DNA from: Peribacillus sp. ACCC06369 | GTDB taxonomy: Bacteria > Bacillota > Bacilli > Bacillales > DSM-1321 | DNA: 64,000 nucleotides | Assembly: GCF_030348945.1 (NCBI RefSeq) | Contig: NZ_JAUCEN010000002.1 | Span: forward strand, 1,922,001 to 1,986,000 | Direction: 5' to 3' | Part shown: one piece after another, positions 55,386-64,000 of the stretch | How the letters are laid out: every line of letters begins with the position of its first letter | Numbering within the stretch: position 1 is the first letter of the stretch | Made by a program: the position numbers and the translations under genes | Notes under the pieces: model-generated | Seen by the model: the letters and a program-made list of their open reading frames with translations, nothing else | Databases searched by the model: none | What the model was told of the DNA's origin: nothing

Positions 55386-56663
55386 ATGCGTTGGGTTGTT
55401 CTCATTCTATTGTTCTTTGGAGCCGTGATTAATTTTGCAGATAAATCGATCATAGGACTTGCAGCTGTTCCTATCATGAAGGAATTCGATCTTTCCTATG
55501 CGGAGTGGGGTCTTGTCGGAAGCAGTTATTATTGGCTCTATCCAGTAACGGGGATTTTTGGGGCAGCATGGGCTGATCGGCTGGGTGCTAAAAAAGTGCT
55601 TGGATTCATCATGCTGACATGGACTGTTTTGCAATTTGGTGTTTTAGCCATTACCGCACTTCCATTATTAATTTTATACAGGATTTTACTGGGCGCATTC
55701 GAAGGGCCCTATAGCCCAATTGCTTATAGTCATGCAGATAAGTGGTTTCCGCCGAAATTAAAAGGCTTTGCCAATTCGGTAGTGGTTGGCGGAGGAACGG
55801 TTGGTGCGATGATCGTGGCGCCGATCCTCGTTTCCTTAATTACGATATTCGGTTGGAAGGTTGCCTTTGCCACTCTTGGTGCAGCAAGCCTAATTTGGTT
55901 CTTCCTCTTTCAATTTTTAACAAAGGAGAATCCAGTTGAAGTATATGAAAATGTACAAAAGAAAAAGAAAGTAAAACTTGAAAAAATAAAAGTGAAAGAC
56001 TTTTTGTTGCTGCTGGCTTCACCTACTGCTTTATTTACTACCCTCGCTTATTTTTCAACTTATATATTAGTTGTTTGGTTTTCAGTTTGGCTCCCGATTT
56101 ATTTAGTGGAAGCCGTAAAAATGACTCCCGGTCAGATGGGAACCAGTGTTGCCATAATCGGAGTCGTTTCCGTATGCATTTATATGGGTGTTTCGATGGT
56201 GTCCGATCATTTATTCAAAAAGAATCAGAATTGGCGGTCATCAAGGGTATTTGTCGTCGCGGGCGCAATGATTCTTGGTGCATTGTTCTTTTCCTCGATC
56301 ATGGTGTTTCAAAATCCAATCTGGGTGATAGTCGCCATGTGTTTGGCAAAGGGCCTGACATACGCCATTTTACCGATTGGACCAACAATCATGATCAATG
56401 AAATGCAAGAGCGGGGGGGATTGATGACGAGCATTTTAACATCGTCTGGAAATTTAGCAGGCATTGTCGCACCTCTATTAACTGGCTATATCATAAGTTT
56501 AGCTGGAGGAAACCAACTAATGGGTTATAACTTATCGATATTGTTCATGGCCATCCTAGTCTTGGCTTTTGGCATCCTATTTGCGATATTCGTAAAACCT
56601 GCCAAATCAAAAGTGAATCATAAAAATAAAGGTTCGGATAACTTTGATCTTAAGTCCTCATAA
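55386..56663 (+). CDS. MFS transporter, organic-anion type
   Basis: A 425-residue major facilitator with 12 expected helices. FADKSIIGLAAVPIMKEF in the first loop and WADRLGAKKVLG between helices 2 and 3 are MFS motif A; the pattern resembles the anion:cation symporter branch. GAGGAGG sets the start at the ATG 30 codons inside the longest frame. Between acyl-CoA ligase and thiolase genes it probably imports the acid that the ligase activates (inference). Confidence 0.85.
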   Translation: MRWVVLILLFFGAVINFADKSIIGLAAVPIMKEFDLSYAEWGLVGSSYYWLYPVTGIFGAAWADRLGAKKVLGFIMLTWTVLQFGVLAITALPLLILYRILLGAFEGPYSPIAYSHADKWFPPKLKGFANSVVVGGGTVGAMIVAPILVSLITIFGWKVAFATLGAASLIWFFLFQFLTKENPVEVYENVQKKKKVKLEKIKVKDFLLLLASPTALFTTLAYFSTYILVVWFSVWLPIYLVEAVKMTPGQMGTSVAIIGVVSVCIYMGVSMVSDHLFKKNQNWRSSRVFVVAGAMILGALFFSSIMVFQNPIWVIVAMCLAKGLTYAILPIGPTIMINEMQERGGLMTSILTSSGNLAGIVAPLLTGYIISLAGGNQLMGYNLSILFMAILVLAFGILFAIFVKPAKSKVNHKNKGSDNFDLKSS

Positions 56664-56761
56664 GCAGGGTCGAACCTGCTTAAATTCAATGAAACTAGTG
56701 AAATGAAGGAAGGGCCATCAAATAATGTTATGTAAGAAAAGGAAAAGGAGCGGATGTTGAA

Positions 56762-57934
56762 ATGAATAGAGATGCCGTCATAGTTTCTGCAGTACGAACA
56801 GCTATTGGAAAACAGGGAGGTGCACTTGCGTCTGTACCTGCCCACGTATTTGGAGCAGAAGTGATGAAAGAAGCGATAAAACGAGCGAATGTCGACCCTG
56901 AAATGATAGATGATGTCATCATGGGGAATGTATTGAGCGGGGGTGGAAATATAGCCAGGTTAACCGCGTTGGAAACTGGCCTTTCCATTCATCTTCCGGG
57001 ACTGACTATTGACCGTCAATGCGGCTCGGGAATAAATGCTGTCAATCTGGCTGCACAAGCGATCCGTGCTGGCGAAGGCGATGTCTATATCGCCGGTGGG
57101 GTAGAGAGTATGAGCAGGGCGCCTTACTTGATGGACCGTCCGGAAAAAACATACAGTGCAAAGCCACCGCAGTTCAGGAAATCCCGGTTGTCCCCAAAAG
57201 AAATTGGCGATCCCCCAATGGGAATCACAGCTGAAAACTTAGCTGGAAAATATGAGGTCAGCAGGGAAGAAAAGGATGAATTCGCTCTACAAAGCCAAAA
57301 AAATATGGCTAGAGCCGTGGAAGAGGGCCGTTTTAATGAACAAATTGTGCCAGTTTCCATTCCGGTCAGAAAAGGTGAAGCCGTCGAATTTAAATTGGAT
57401 GAACATCCACGACCGCAAATAACGAAGGAAGGGCTAGCCAAATTATCTCCGGCGTTTTTAGAAGGTGGGTCCGTGACTGCAGGAAATAGTTCAGGATTGA
57501 ATGATGCCGCATCAGCCCTGGTGATAATGTCGAGGGGCAAAGCGGAGGAATTGGGGATAAAGCCTTTAGCGACGATCAGGGCTCAGGCAGTTGCAGGGGT
57601 GGATCCAAATTATATGGGAATAGGACCTGTTCCCGCTATAAGAAGGGTAATGGAAAAGTCAGGGCTTTCCTTAAATGATATGGACATCATAGAAATTAAT
57701 GAAGCCTTTGCTGCTCAAGTCATTGCTTGTAATAGGGAGCTTGATATGGATCCCGCCAGAGTGAATGTGAACGGGGGAGCCATTGCACACGGACACCCAC
57801 TTGGTGCGACTGGCGCAATTCTCATTACGAAAGCGGTTTACGAATTGATGCGTTCTGCGGGAAGATTTGCTCTTATTACAGCTTGCATTGGAGGCGGGCA
57901 GGGGATTGCTACGATAATTGAGCGTGAAGCCTGA
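56762..57934 (+). CDS. Acetyl-CoA acyltransferase (thiolase), copy 1
   Basis: A 390-residue thiolase with both active cysteines: DRQCGSGINAVN near residue 88 and CIGGGQG near 379, plus His in GHPLGATGA. It cleaves 3-ketoacyl-CoA or condenses acetyl-CoA; in this setting cleavage is likelier. AAGGAGCGGATGTTGAA precedes the ATG. It is 98 bases after the MFS gene. Confidence 0.9.
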   Translation: MNRDAVIVSAVRTAIGKQGGALASVPAHVFGAEVMKEAIKRANVDPEMIDDVIMGNVLSGGGNIARLTALETGLSIHLPGLTIDRQCGSGINAVNLAAQAIRAGEGDVYIAGGVESMSRAPYLMDRPEKTYSAKPPQFRKSRLSPKEIGDPPMGITAENLAGKYEVSREEKDEFALQSQKNMARAVEEGRFNEQIVPVSIPVRKGEAVEFKLDEHPRPQITKEGLAKLSPAFLEGGSVTAGNSSGLNDAASALVIMSRGKAEELGIKPLATIRAQAVAGVDPNYMGIGPVPAIRRVMEKSGLSLNDMDIIEINEAFAAQVIACNRELDMDPARVNVNGGAIAHGHPLGATGAILITKAVYELMRSAGRFALITACIGGGQGIATIIEREA

Positions 57935-58089
57935 TTTTGTTAGTGTGAGGACTCTAGTTAACTAGAAAATTAAGTATTTGGTCAATTGACTGACTAGGTG
58001 ATAACACGACATTCAAATGAAGCCCCATAATATGAAAAAACCTTATCCATGTCTCACTTTACATGAACAGACCTAAGGAGGAGTAACTC

Positions 58090-59238
58090 ATGACAATCAC
58101 TTTAACCAAGGAAATGCAGCAAATGAAGGAAATGATCCGTAATTTCGTTGAAAGGGAAGTGGAGCCTTACGCCATACAAATTGAAGAAGAAGATGCCATC
58201 CCGCAGCATTTGGTGGAAAAAGCAAAAGACCTTGGCTTATTTGGAATAAGCATTCCCGAACAATACGGTGGAATTGGCTTAAATGCGGTTGGAAAGGCTA
58301 CCGTATTGGAGCAGTTAGGAAGGACCCATAATGGTTTTGTTTCATTAATTAGCGCTCACACCGGGATTGGCAGTACAGGTCTGGTTAAGCTTGCATCCGA
58401 ACATTTGAAAAATAAATACTTGCCTGAAATGGCAGCAGGCAATAAAATTGGCGCCTTTGCTTTATCTGAACCCGGAGCGGGATCGGATGCAACCAATTTG
58501 GCAACAAGTGCAGAAAAGAAGGGTGATTACTGGGTGATGAACGGGACCAAACATTTCATCACGAATGGGCCGATAGCTGATGTTTATACAGTATTCGCTT
58601 TAACGGATAAAGATAAAGGGGCAAAGGGAGGGATTACTGCTTTTTTAGTAGAAAGAGATTTTCCCGGTTTGACAGTCGGCAAAAAGGACAAAAAAATGGG
58701 GTTAAGGGGATCATATACCTCACAGGTCATTTTCGAGGATTGTATCATACCTGAAGAAAATGTTATCGGCGAGGTTGGAATGGGATATATCTCTGCCCTT
58801 AAAATTTTAGGTGAAGGGCGGGTAGGATTGGCTGCAAGAGCAGTGGGATCAAGCGGGAAATTGATTGAATTGTCAGCTAAATATGCAAAAGAGCGCATTC
58901 AATTCGGTAAACCAATCGCGGACAACCAAGCGATTCAATGGATGCTTGCTGATATGGCAACCGAAACGGAAGCCGCAAGAGCATTGACGATGATGGCGGC
59001 ACAAAAGATTGATGAAGGAAAAAAAGTGATCAAGGAAGCATCAATGGCAAAACTGTTCGCTTCAGACGTTTTTAATCGGGTGGCGGATAAAGCGGTTCAA
59101 ATTCATGGCGGAATGGGATATATGGCCGAATATCCAGTTGAACGTTTTTATCGGGATGCCCGCATAACGAAGATTTATGAAGGAACGAATGAAATCCAAC
59201 GATTAATCATTGCTCGTAATGTCTTGGAAGAGTGTTAG
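58090..59238 (+). CDS. Acyl-CoA dehydrogenase
   Basis: A 382-residue FAD enzyme catalysing the first oxidation of acyl-CoA. FALSEPGAGSDATNL (flavin/substrate motif near 125), the middle beta domain, and catalytic Glu in YEGTNEIQRLIIAR near 365, the position found in short- and medium-chain enzymes. QIHGGMGYMAEYPVER is also typical. AAGGAGGAGTAACTC precedes the ATG. The 155-base gap before it has no terminator, so it may be read through from upstream. Confidence 0.92.
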   Translation: MTITLTKEMQQMKEMIRNFVEREVEPYAIQIEEEDAIPQHLVEKAKDLGLFGISIPEQYGGIGLNAVGKATVLEQLGRTHNGFVSLISAHTGIGSTGLVKLASEHLKNKYLPEMAAGNKIGAFALSEPGAGSDATNLATSAEKKGDYWVMNGTKHFITNGPIADVYTVFALTDKDKGAKGGITAFLVERDFPGLTVGKKDKKMGLRGSYTSQVIFEDCIIPEENVIGEVGMGYISALKILGEGRVGLAARAVGSSGKLIELSAKYAKERIQFGKPIADNQAIQWMLADMATETEAARALTMMAAQKIDEGKKVIKEASMAKLFASDVFNRVADKAVQIHGGMGYMAEYPVERFYRDARITKIYEGTNEIQRLIIARNVLEEC

Positions 59239-59352
59239 GCGATTTTTGCATTAATTAGCAAAAACGTAAAGAACTTTGAGCGCTATTAGAAAAAGCTTGC
59301 TGGCAGGCATTCTATTGCTCATGTATCTGTAATTTCAAGGGGGAGGAACGAA

Positions 59353-60537
59353 ATGGGAGAAGATATTGTAATCGTGAGTGCTGTGCGAACGCCAATTGGA
59401 AGGTACGGAGGCGCATTTAAAGACATTAGTTCCGGTCATTTGGCGAGCATAGCCATCAAAGAAGCGATCAAGCGGGCTAATATTGCAGCTGAACAAGTGG
59501 ATGAAGTCATTTTCGGGGAGGTTAGGCAAACGACCGAATCCTCGAATGTAGCGAGAGTGGCAGCGCTGCGCTCAGGGATTCCCGATACTGTAACTGCTTT
59601 TACGGTAAATCGATTATGTGCATCTGGAATGCAGGCCATCACATCAGCTGCACAGCAAATAAGCTCAGGCCAAGCCAAAATAATCGTTGCCGGCGGTACG
59701 GAAAGCATGAGCCGTGCCCCCCTTTATTTAAGAAGTGCCCGTTTTGGGGGAGACCGGACCAAACTAGTGGACTCTAATACTGAAGCAGGCCAGCAACCTC
59801 AAGAAATTTATGGAAAGAACTTGGGGATGGGAATCACCGCTGAAAATGTCGCACAGCGATACAACATTTCCAGGGAAGAACAAGATGCCTTTTCAGTGGA
59901 AAGTCAAAGAAGAGCGGCAAAAGCGATGGAAGAAGGAAAGTTCAAGGATGAGATAGTTCCTGTCCAGCTATTTGACAGGAAGAGTACGGTTACCATTGAA
60001 ACGGATGAATATCCCCGCCCGGAAACCACAATGGAAAAGCTTGCAAGCTTAAAACCGGCATTCAAGGAAAATGGAACCGTCACTGCAGGGAATGCCTGTG
60101 GCCGTAATGACGGGGCTACTGCCTTGGTATTAATGAAAGCTAGTGAAGCTGAACGGTTACAAGTACAGCCAATCGCAAAGATTGTGGATTGGGCGACTGC
60201 GGGAGTTTCCCCTGAAGTGATGGGAATTGGTCCAGTACCAGCCGTTGGAAAACTTTTGGAACGCACCGGAAAAAAGCTAGAGGAGATTGGGCTTTTTGAA
60301 CTGAATGAGGCGTTCGCTTCACAGGCATTGGCCGTAATCCGGGATTTATCGCTTGATGAAAATAAGGTTAATGTGAATGGGGGAGCCATAGCACTTGGAC
60401 ACCCAGTCGGATCGACGGGTGCCCGGATAGTGACTACGCTAATATATGAACTGATTCGCAGGAAAGAAAGATATGGAGTTGCCACACTTTGTGTTGGCGG
60501 CGGACAGGGAATGGCGATCATGGTTGAAACGATATAG
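59353..60537 (+). CDS. Acetyl-CoA acyltransferase (thiolase), copy 2
   Basis: A 394-residue thiolase: [14 protein letters not shown] (first cysteine near 90), [10 protein letters not shown] and CVGGGQG. It differs clearly from the other thiolase of the block (for example NRLCASG against DRQCGSG), so it is an old paralog with perhaps a different chain-length range. AAGGGGGAGGAACGAA precedes the ATG. Confidence 0.9.
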   Translation: MGEDIVIVSAVRTPIGRYGGAFKDISSGHLASIAIKEAIKRANIAAEQVDEVIFGEVRQTTESSNVARVAALRSGIPDTVTAFTVNRLCASGMQAITSAAQQISSGQAKIIVAGGTESMSRAPLYLRSARFGGDRTKLVDSNTEAGQQPQEIYGKNLGMGITAENVAQRYNISREEQDAFSVESQRRAAKAMEEGKFKDEIVPVQLFDRKSTVTIETDEYPRPETTMEKLASLKPAFKENGTVTAGNACGRNDGATALVLMKASEAERLQVQPIAKIVDWATAGVSPEVMGIGPVPAVGKLLERTGKKLEEIGLFELNEAFASQALAVIRDLSLDENKVNVNGGAIALGHPVGSTGARIVTTLIYELIRRKERYGVATLCVGGGQGMAIMVETI

Positions 60538-60619
60538 GCCAACGATAAAGGAGTGGAAACCCAATGTGTTTCTGCTCCTTTCCATAAGTTGAATCGCGCA
60601 AAAGTGAGGGGGAAGAAGA

Positions 60620-61024
60620 TTGCCTGTTGAAGTGGAGGATATTCGCAATCAATTCGAAAGTAGTGCATTCTTTTCACATATAGGGTTTGAAATCATTCGG
60701 TTTGAAGAAGGGAATGTTACGATAAAGTTAAACATAGAAGAACATTTACTTAATGTTAACGGATCACTGCACGGCGGCATTCATGCTACCATGCTGGATA
60801 CCATTCTAGGAATGGTAACTCGTTCCGTTACCAAATCTAAAGTTGTAACGACAAGCTTAACTGTACATTATTTAGCCAGCATATCGAGCGGTGAATTATT
60901 TGCGGAAGCAAAAGTCCTTCAAAAAGGGTACAAAATTGCCTTTACTGAAGGAGAAATAAAAGATACTGAAGGCAACATCATTGCAAAGGGCACAGGAATA
61001 TTTAAAATCATTCGTGATAAATGA
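60620..61024 (+). CDS. PaaI-type hotdog thioesterase
   Basis: A 134-residue hotdog-fold acyl-CoA thioesterase: GSLHGGIHATMLDTILGMVT carries the family's HGG...D site. PaaI of phenylacetate degradation rescues CoA from dead-end acyl-CoA esters; a similar housekeeping role fits this block. TTG is the start, with GAGGGGG nine bases ahead. Confidence 0.85.
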   Translation: MPVEVEDIRNQFESSAFFSHIGFEIIRFEEGNVTIKLNIEEHLLNVNGSLHGGIHATMLDTILGMVTRSVTKSKVVTTSLTVHYLASISSGELFAEAKVLQKGYKIAFTEGEIKDTEGNIIAKGTGIFKIIRDK

Positions 61025-61099
61025 AAGCAAGGAAGATCAAAATTGGCTGATAAATGGCTATATTTCATTTAATTAGAAAAGAATGAGGTGTGAAAAAAA

Positions 61100-62698
61100 T
61101 TGACTAGAACTTGGCATGGATTTTATCCGATAGAAACTCCTGCTGAAATTGACATTCCATTGATGTCATTATACGGACTTTTAGAACGTTCGGCCCGACA
61201 TTACCCAACCTGCAAAGCGGTCATAGATGGAGAACGGGAAATGACATATATGGAATTGAAGGATGCCTCAGATCGTTTTGCCGTGAAATTATACAACCGT
61301 GGATTTCAAATGAACGATCGTATAGCGATCATGCTGCCAAATTGTCTAGAATATATCATTGCCTATTATGCCATTCATCGTTTGGGTGGTGTGGTCGTTC
61401 AAGTAAACCCCCTCTATCAGTCAAGTGAATTGGATTATATATTACGGGATTCGGAAGCCGATTGGTTCATTGGGCGTGAGGAACAACAGGAAAAATTAGT
61501 GCTAACGGGTTTTTCTGACGGGTTAACGTTCATTTCTGCCGAAAAATTAATCGAAACCGGAACGGGTTTATCAAGGGTAGATATGGCACTTCCTGCTTTG
61601 ACCATCGACCCAAAGGAAGCTCTGGCCGTACTTCAATATACAGGAGGGACTACAGGGAAATCGAAAGGGGTCATGCTTACGCATTTTAATTTGGTCTCCA
61701 ATGTCTTCCAAGACTTTGCCTTTACGGCAGATGCCCTTCAACTCCAAAGGCCTGGCGAACGGATGCTTGGATTGACCCCATTATTCCATGTGTTTGGAAA
61801 TGGGAGATTGAATAGTGCCATTTATGCCGGATCGACTTATATCACATTAGAAAAATTTGAAATAAACAAAGTGGTCGATTTGATTCGCACACATAGGCCA
61901 ACCATTTTTCCTGGTGTCCCGACCATGTATATTGCTTTACTGAATCATCCGGATTTAACGGCGGAAGATTTAAGTTGCTTTAAATACTGCAGCTGTGGTT
62001 CAGCCCCGCTCCCTATGGAGATCATTCATCAGTTCGAAACAAAATTAGGCGTTTCGATATCGGAAGGATTCGGAATGTCGGAAACTTCACCTACAAGCCA
62101 CCGCAATCCAGTTACAGGACAAAAAAAGCCAGGAAGTATCGGAGTTCCATACCCTAATACCGATGCCAAAATCGTTGATCTGAAAACAGGCATTGATGAA
62201 TTGCCAACCGGCGAAATAGGCGAACTGCTCATTAAAGGCCCGCAAGTAATGAAGGGATATTGGAAAAATTCAGAGGAAACGGCAACGGCATTGCGGGACG
62301 GATGGCTATACACCGGGGATATCGCGAAGATGGATGAGGATGGATATTTTTATATAGTGGGCAGGAAGAAAGATATGATCATTGCAAGCGGCTATAATGT
62401 CTATCCAAACGAAGTCGAAGATATTATTTATGAGCATCCAGCCGTGAAAGAGACATGTGTATATGGTGTGCCGGATACATACCGTGGGGAAATGGTAAAA
62501 GCGGCCATAGTCTTAAAGAAAGGAAAGTCTGTCTCAGAGAAGGAAATCAGTGAGTTTTGCCTGCAGCGATTGGCCAGATTTAAAGTGCCGCGAAGATTTG
62601 AGTTCAGGGAACAGCTGCCGAAATCAGCTGTAGGGAAAGTTTTACGGCGATTATTATTTGAAGAAGAAACTCGGAGCCCCACTGTCGGGGAGAGATAA
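61100..62698 (+). CDS. Long-chain-fatty-acid-CoA ligase family protein, second
   Basis: A 532-residue adenylate-forming ligase with YTGGTTGKSKGVMLTHFN, GFGMSETSP, GWLYTGDIAKMDEDGYF, GRKKDMIIASGYNVYP and PKSAVGKVLRR. It shares most motif residues with the first ligase of the block, suggesting duplication. TTG start after GAGGTGTGAAAAAAA. It is last in the block, before a strong terminator. Confidence 0.88.
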   Translation: MTRTWHGFYPIETPAEIDIPLMSLYGLLERSARHYPTCKAVIDGEREMTYMELKDASDRFAVKLYNRGFQMNDRIAIMLPNCLEYIIAYYAIHRLGGVVVQVNPLYQSSELDYILRDSEADWFIGREEQQEKLVLTGFSDGLTFISAEKLIETGTGLSRVDMALPALTIDPKEALAVLQYTGGTTGKSKGVMLTHFNLVSNVFQDFAFTADALQLQRPGERMLGLTPLFHVFGNGRLNSAIYAGSTYITLEKFEINKVVDLIRTHRPTIFPGVPTMYIALLNHPDLTAEDLSCFKYCSCGSAPLPMEIIHQFETKLGVSISEGFGMSETSPTSHRNPVTGQKKPGSIGVPYPNTDAKIVDLKTGIDELPTGEIGELLIKGPQVMKGYWKNSEETATALRDGWLYTGDIAKMDEDGYFYIVGRKKDMIIASGYNVYPNEVEDIIYEHPAVKETCVYGVPDTYRGEMVKAAIVLKKGKSVSEKEISEFCLQRLARFKVPRRFEFREQLPKSAVGKVLRRLLFEEETRSPTVGER

Positions 62699-62730
62699 GC
62701 ATATCTGTTATAGAATGAGAGTTCGTATGG

Positions 62731-62782
62731 AACCCTAATAAGGGAAAGCTTTTTTCGAAGTTCCCCTTATATAGGGTTTTTT
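62731..62782 (+). terminator. Terminator of the acyl-CoA block
   Basis: AACCCTAATAAGGGAA pairs with TTCCCCTTATATAGGGTT, with a small bulge, followed by TTTT. Confidence 0.85.
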
Positions 62783-62796
62783 ACTAGTCTATAAAA

Positions 62797-63594
62797 CTAC
62801 TTTCCATTTAGGGGGATTTCAAATGAAGTCCCATCCACCAATAATTCGTGAGACTCTCCATCTGCTATATCATCGGTAGTGAATGAAAAGGAATCGAGCC
62901 CTTTGAATTTTTCATCAGGATCAACTAATAAGCCAATTGTGCCTTTTCTAGTTTCTCCGGGCTGGTAATCTGATCGACTTACTTTTTTTTTCCCCATAAA
63001 AGTATCCCCGGAGTGGATGAAATTTTTAGAAGGCACATTATATGTAAGATCATCATTGAAAGTAACTTGCTCCATGCTGAAGAACTGAAGTTCCTCCGAA
63101 TCTTTATTTTCCACAGAATAAGTGATCTCCAGATAAGAAACCTCTTCACCAATATCCGTTTTAGACAACACAGTCTGTTGGTCGATTTCCTCCATGGATA
63201 AATTCTCTTTATAGTATATCGAATAAGCTTCTTCAAAGCTCAAACCAGTATAGGACTTGAGCTCCTCCTTTACTTCATCTGTGAGTGAAGATAATTGAAT
63301 TCTGCGGATATCGTTGATTGTAATGACCATGGGAGCCAATTCAAATGACTCATTTATAGACTTCGTTTCTAGTAATGTGAATGTTCCCCAATCTTTTTGG
63401 CGGACCTTATCTCCGACTTTTTCAAGCTTGGTCCCGCCATATTCCTGAACCTCAGGAATTTTGGCCCCCTTGGCTTCTGCATTTTTCCTTTTTTCCGTTT
63501 TATTATCGCTGTCGATATAATTGAAGGCTATTACACATAAAAAAATAAGCAATAATCCAACAATTGTTGAAATAATCCATCTTTTACGGATAAT
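62797..63594 (-). CDS. Membrane-anchored extracytoplasmic protein, unrecognised
   Basis: About 265 residues. The frame reads IIRKRWIISTIVGLLLIFLC, a basic flank and one membrane helix, then a charged linker and a beta-rich outer domain (EEVSYLEITYSVENKDSEEL, then GLDSFSFTTDDI), of the DUF4352/DUF5068-like Ig type. No ATG fits: the helix would start at a rare ATT after AAGGAGTGATGA, while the nearest ATG (63598) runs into TAA after four codons. Either ATT is used or one base has been lost. The shorter TTG start at 63552 would cut the helix. Confidence 0.6.
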   Translation of the reverse strand: MIRKRWIISTIVGLLLIFLCVIAFNYIDSDNKTEKRKNAEAKGAKIPEVQEYGGTKLEKVGDKVRQKDWGTFTLLETKSINESFELAPMVITINDIRRIQLSSLTDEVKEELKSYTGLSFEEAYSIYYKENLSMEEIDQQTVLSKTDIGEEVSYLEITYSVENKDSEELQFFSMEQVTFNDDLTYNVPSKNFIHSGDTFMGKKKVSRSDYQPGETRKGTIGLLVDPDEKFKGLDSFSFTTDDIADGESHELLVDGTSFEIPLNGK

Positions 63595-63598
63595 TCAT

Positions 63599-64000
63599 CA
63601 CTCCTTGTCTTAAACCATTGAAGTCATAAACAATAATATACCATTTTTTTCGTAAATGAAGGAAAGAGTACCTCCATATTGACCCTTTTAATTACTAGAA
63701 CAATTGACATGTTACCTGTTCCTTTCACAGAAAGGATGGAGAGAGAAAAAATGCTTGTTTTTTCATTTGCTCGCCCAAATAATCAATGTTTCCTGTCCAT
63801 GATGATATCTCAGCTACAGTACAAGCCATTTTATATTAAAGTCATATCATATTAGGAAAGAGAAACTGAAGACATGCTTGGTAAAGGGATCCATGGATGA
63901 AGAAAATGACTTACGAACGACAAATAGATAGGTCCTTACTTATTTAAATTTCTTTGCCGTTTCGTGAAACTGCTGCTATTGCTCTTTCCTGGACATTATT
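63599..64000. other. Gene-free right end
   Basis: No supportable gene or signal in the last 400 bases. Confidence 0.4.

Noticed and set aside
59258..59325. A sigma-54 promoter before the second thiolase (CTGGCAGGCATTCTATTGC)
   Set aside because: GG and GC are 13 bases apart instead of ten, which sigma-54 does not tolerate.

Overview
The window reads as chromosomal DNA of a low-GC, endospore-forming Bacillaceae. Codon use, AGGAGG ribosome sites and several spore genes (CotD, CotM-type and YraG/CotF-type coat proteins, SirA, a Spo0E-type phosphatase) point there. The core order lexA-yneA-yneB-ynzC-tkt-sirA-yneF ... ccdA-(yneI)-ccdC ... yneK ... cotM is that of Bacillus subtilis, with insertions. 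Peribacillus or a close relative is my best guess; this is an inference from overall character, not a database result.

Layout. 0-4.3 kb: two small YdcZ-type (DMT) membrane proteins flanking a Crp/Fnr regulator, a broken HAD phosphatase, an AlkC-type DNA glycosylase and an HPP-family membrane protein. 4.4-9.4 kb: a CGNR zinc-finger regulator, then a complete trehalose operon treP-treA-treR with a compact control region (operator inside the promoter spacer, a second operator and a cre-like site). 9.5-16 kb: an SMR efflux pair, a second beta-clamp gene (dnaN paralog), an orphan GAF histidine kinase, a GNAT enzyme, CotD and an APH-type kinase. 16-27 kb: an accessory zone with an alpha/beta hydrolase, a LysM amidase, a probable structured non-coding RNA on the minus strand with its own promoter and terminator, a phage-type CI/Cro switch with paired operators, several decayed genes (a DUF817 gene split by an inversion, an AraC regulator, a LysM glucosaminidase), a secreted lipase and a holin-like membrane protein. 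It looks like eroded prophage mixed with other debris.

27-32.6 kb: the SOS pair lexA/yneA with three LexA boxes between them, then yneB, ynzC, tkt, sirA and yneF. 32.6-34.3 kb: an inverted-repeat element, an integrase fragment and a decaying coat-protein cluster. 34.3-37 kb: an Rrf2 regulator with a 21-bp palindrome over its promoter; the same palindrome precedes the IDEAL-domain/thioredoxin/Old-Yellow-Enzyme genes, suggesting a small redox or electrophile regulon. 37-40.5 kb: an unrecognised secreted protein with a 55-residue membrane partner, a DoxX protein with an MhqR-like operator, and a Spo0E-type phosphatase. 40.7-50 kb: ccdA, a dead yneI, ccdC, a TsuA/TsuB-type thiosulfate uptake pair, DUF3219, yneK, sbcD-sbcC and a CotM-type coat protein.

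50-62.8 kb: an acyl-CoA catabolic block with a benzoate-type CoA ligase, two long-chain-type acyl-CoA ligases, an MFS carrier, two thiolases, an acyl-CoA dehydrogenase and a PaaI-type thioesterase. The block from 53.7 kb is preceded by a textbook sigma-54 (-24/-12) promoter and two identical 16-bp palindromes placed like enhancer-binding sites. No enoyl-CoA hydratase or 3-hydroxyacyl-CoA dehydrogenase is present, so those steps must be encoded elsewhere. The strongest leads for new biology are the structured RNA near 18.6 kb, the sigma-54 control of the acyl-CoA block, and the Rrf2 palindrome pair.
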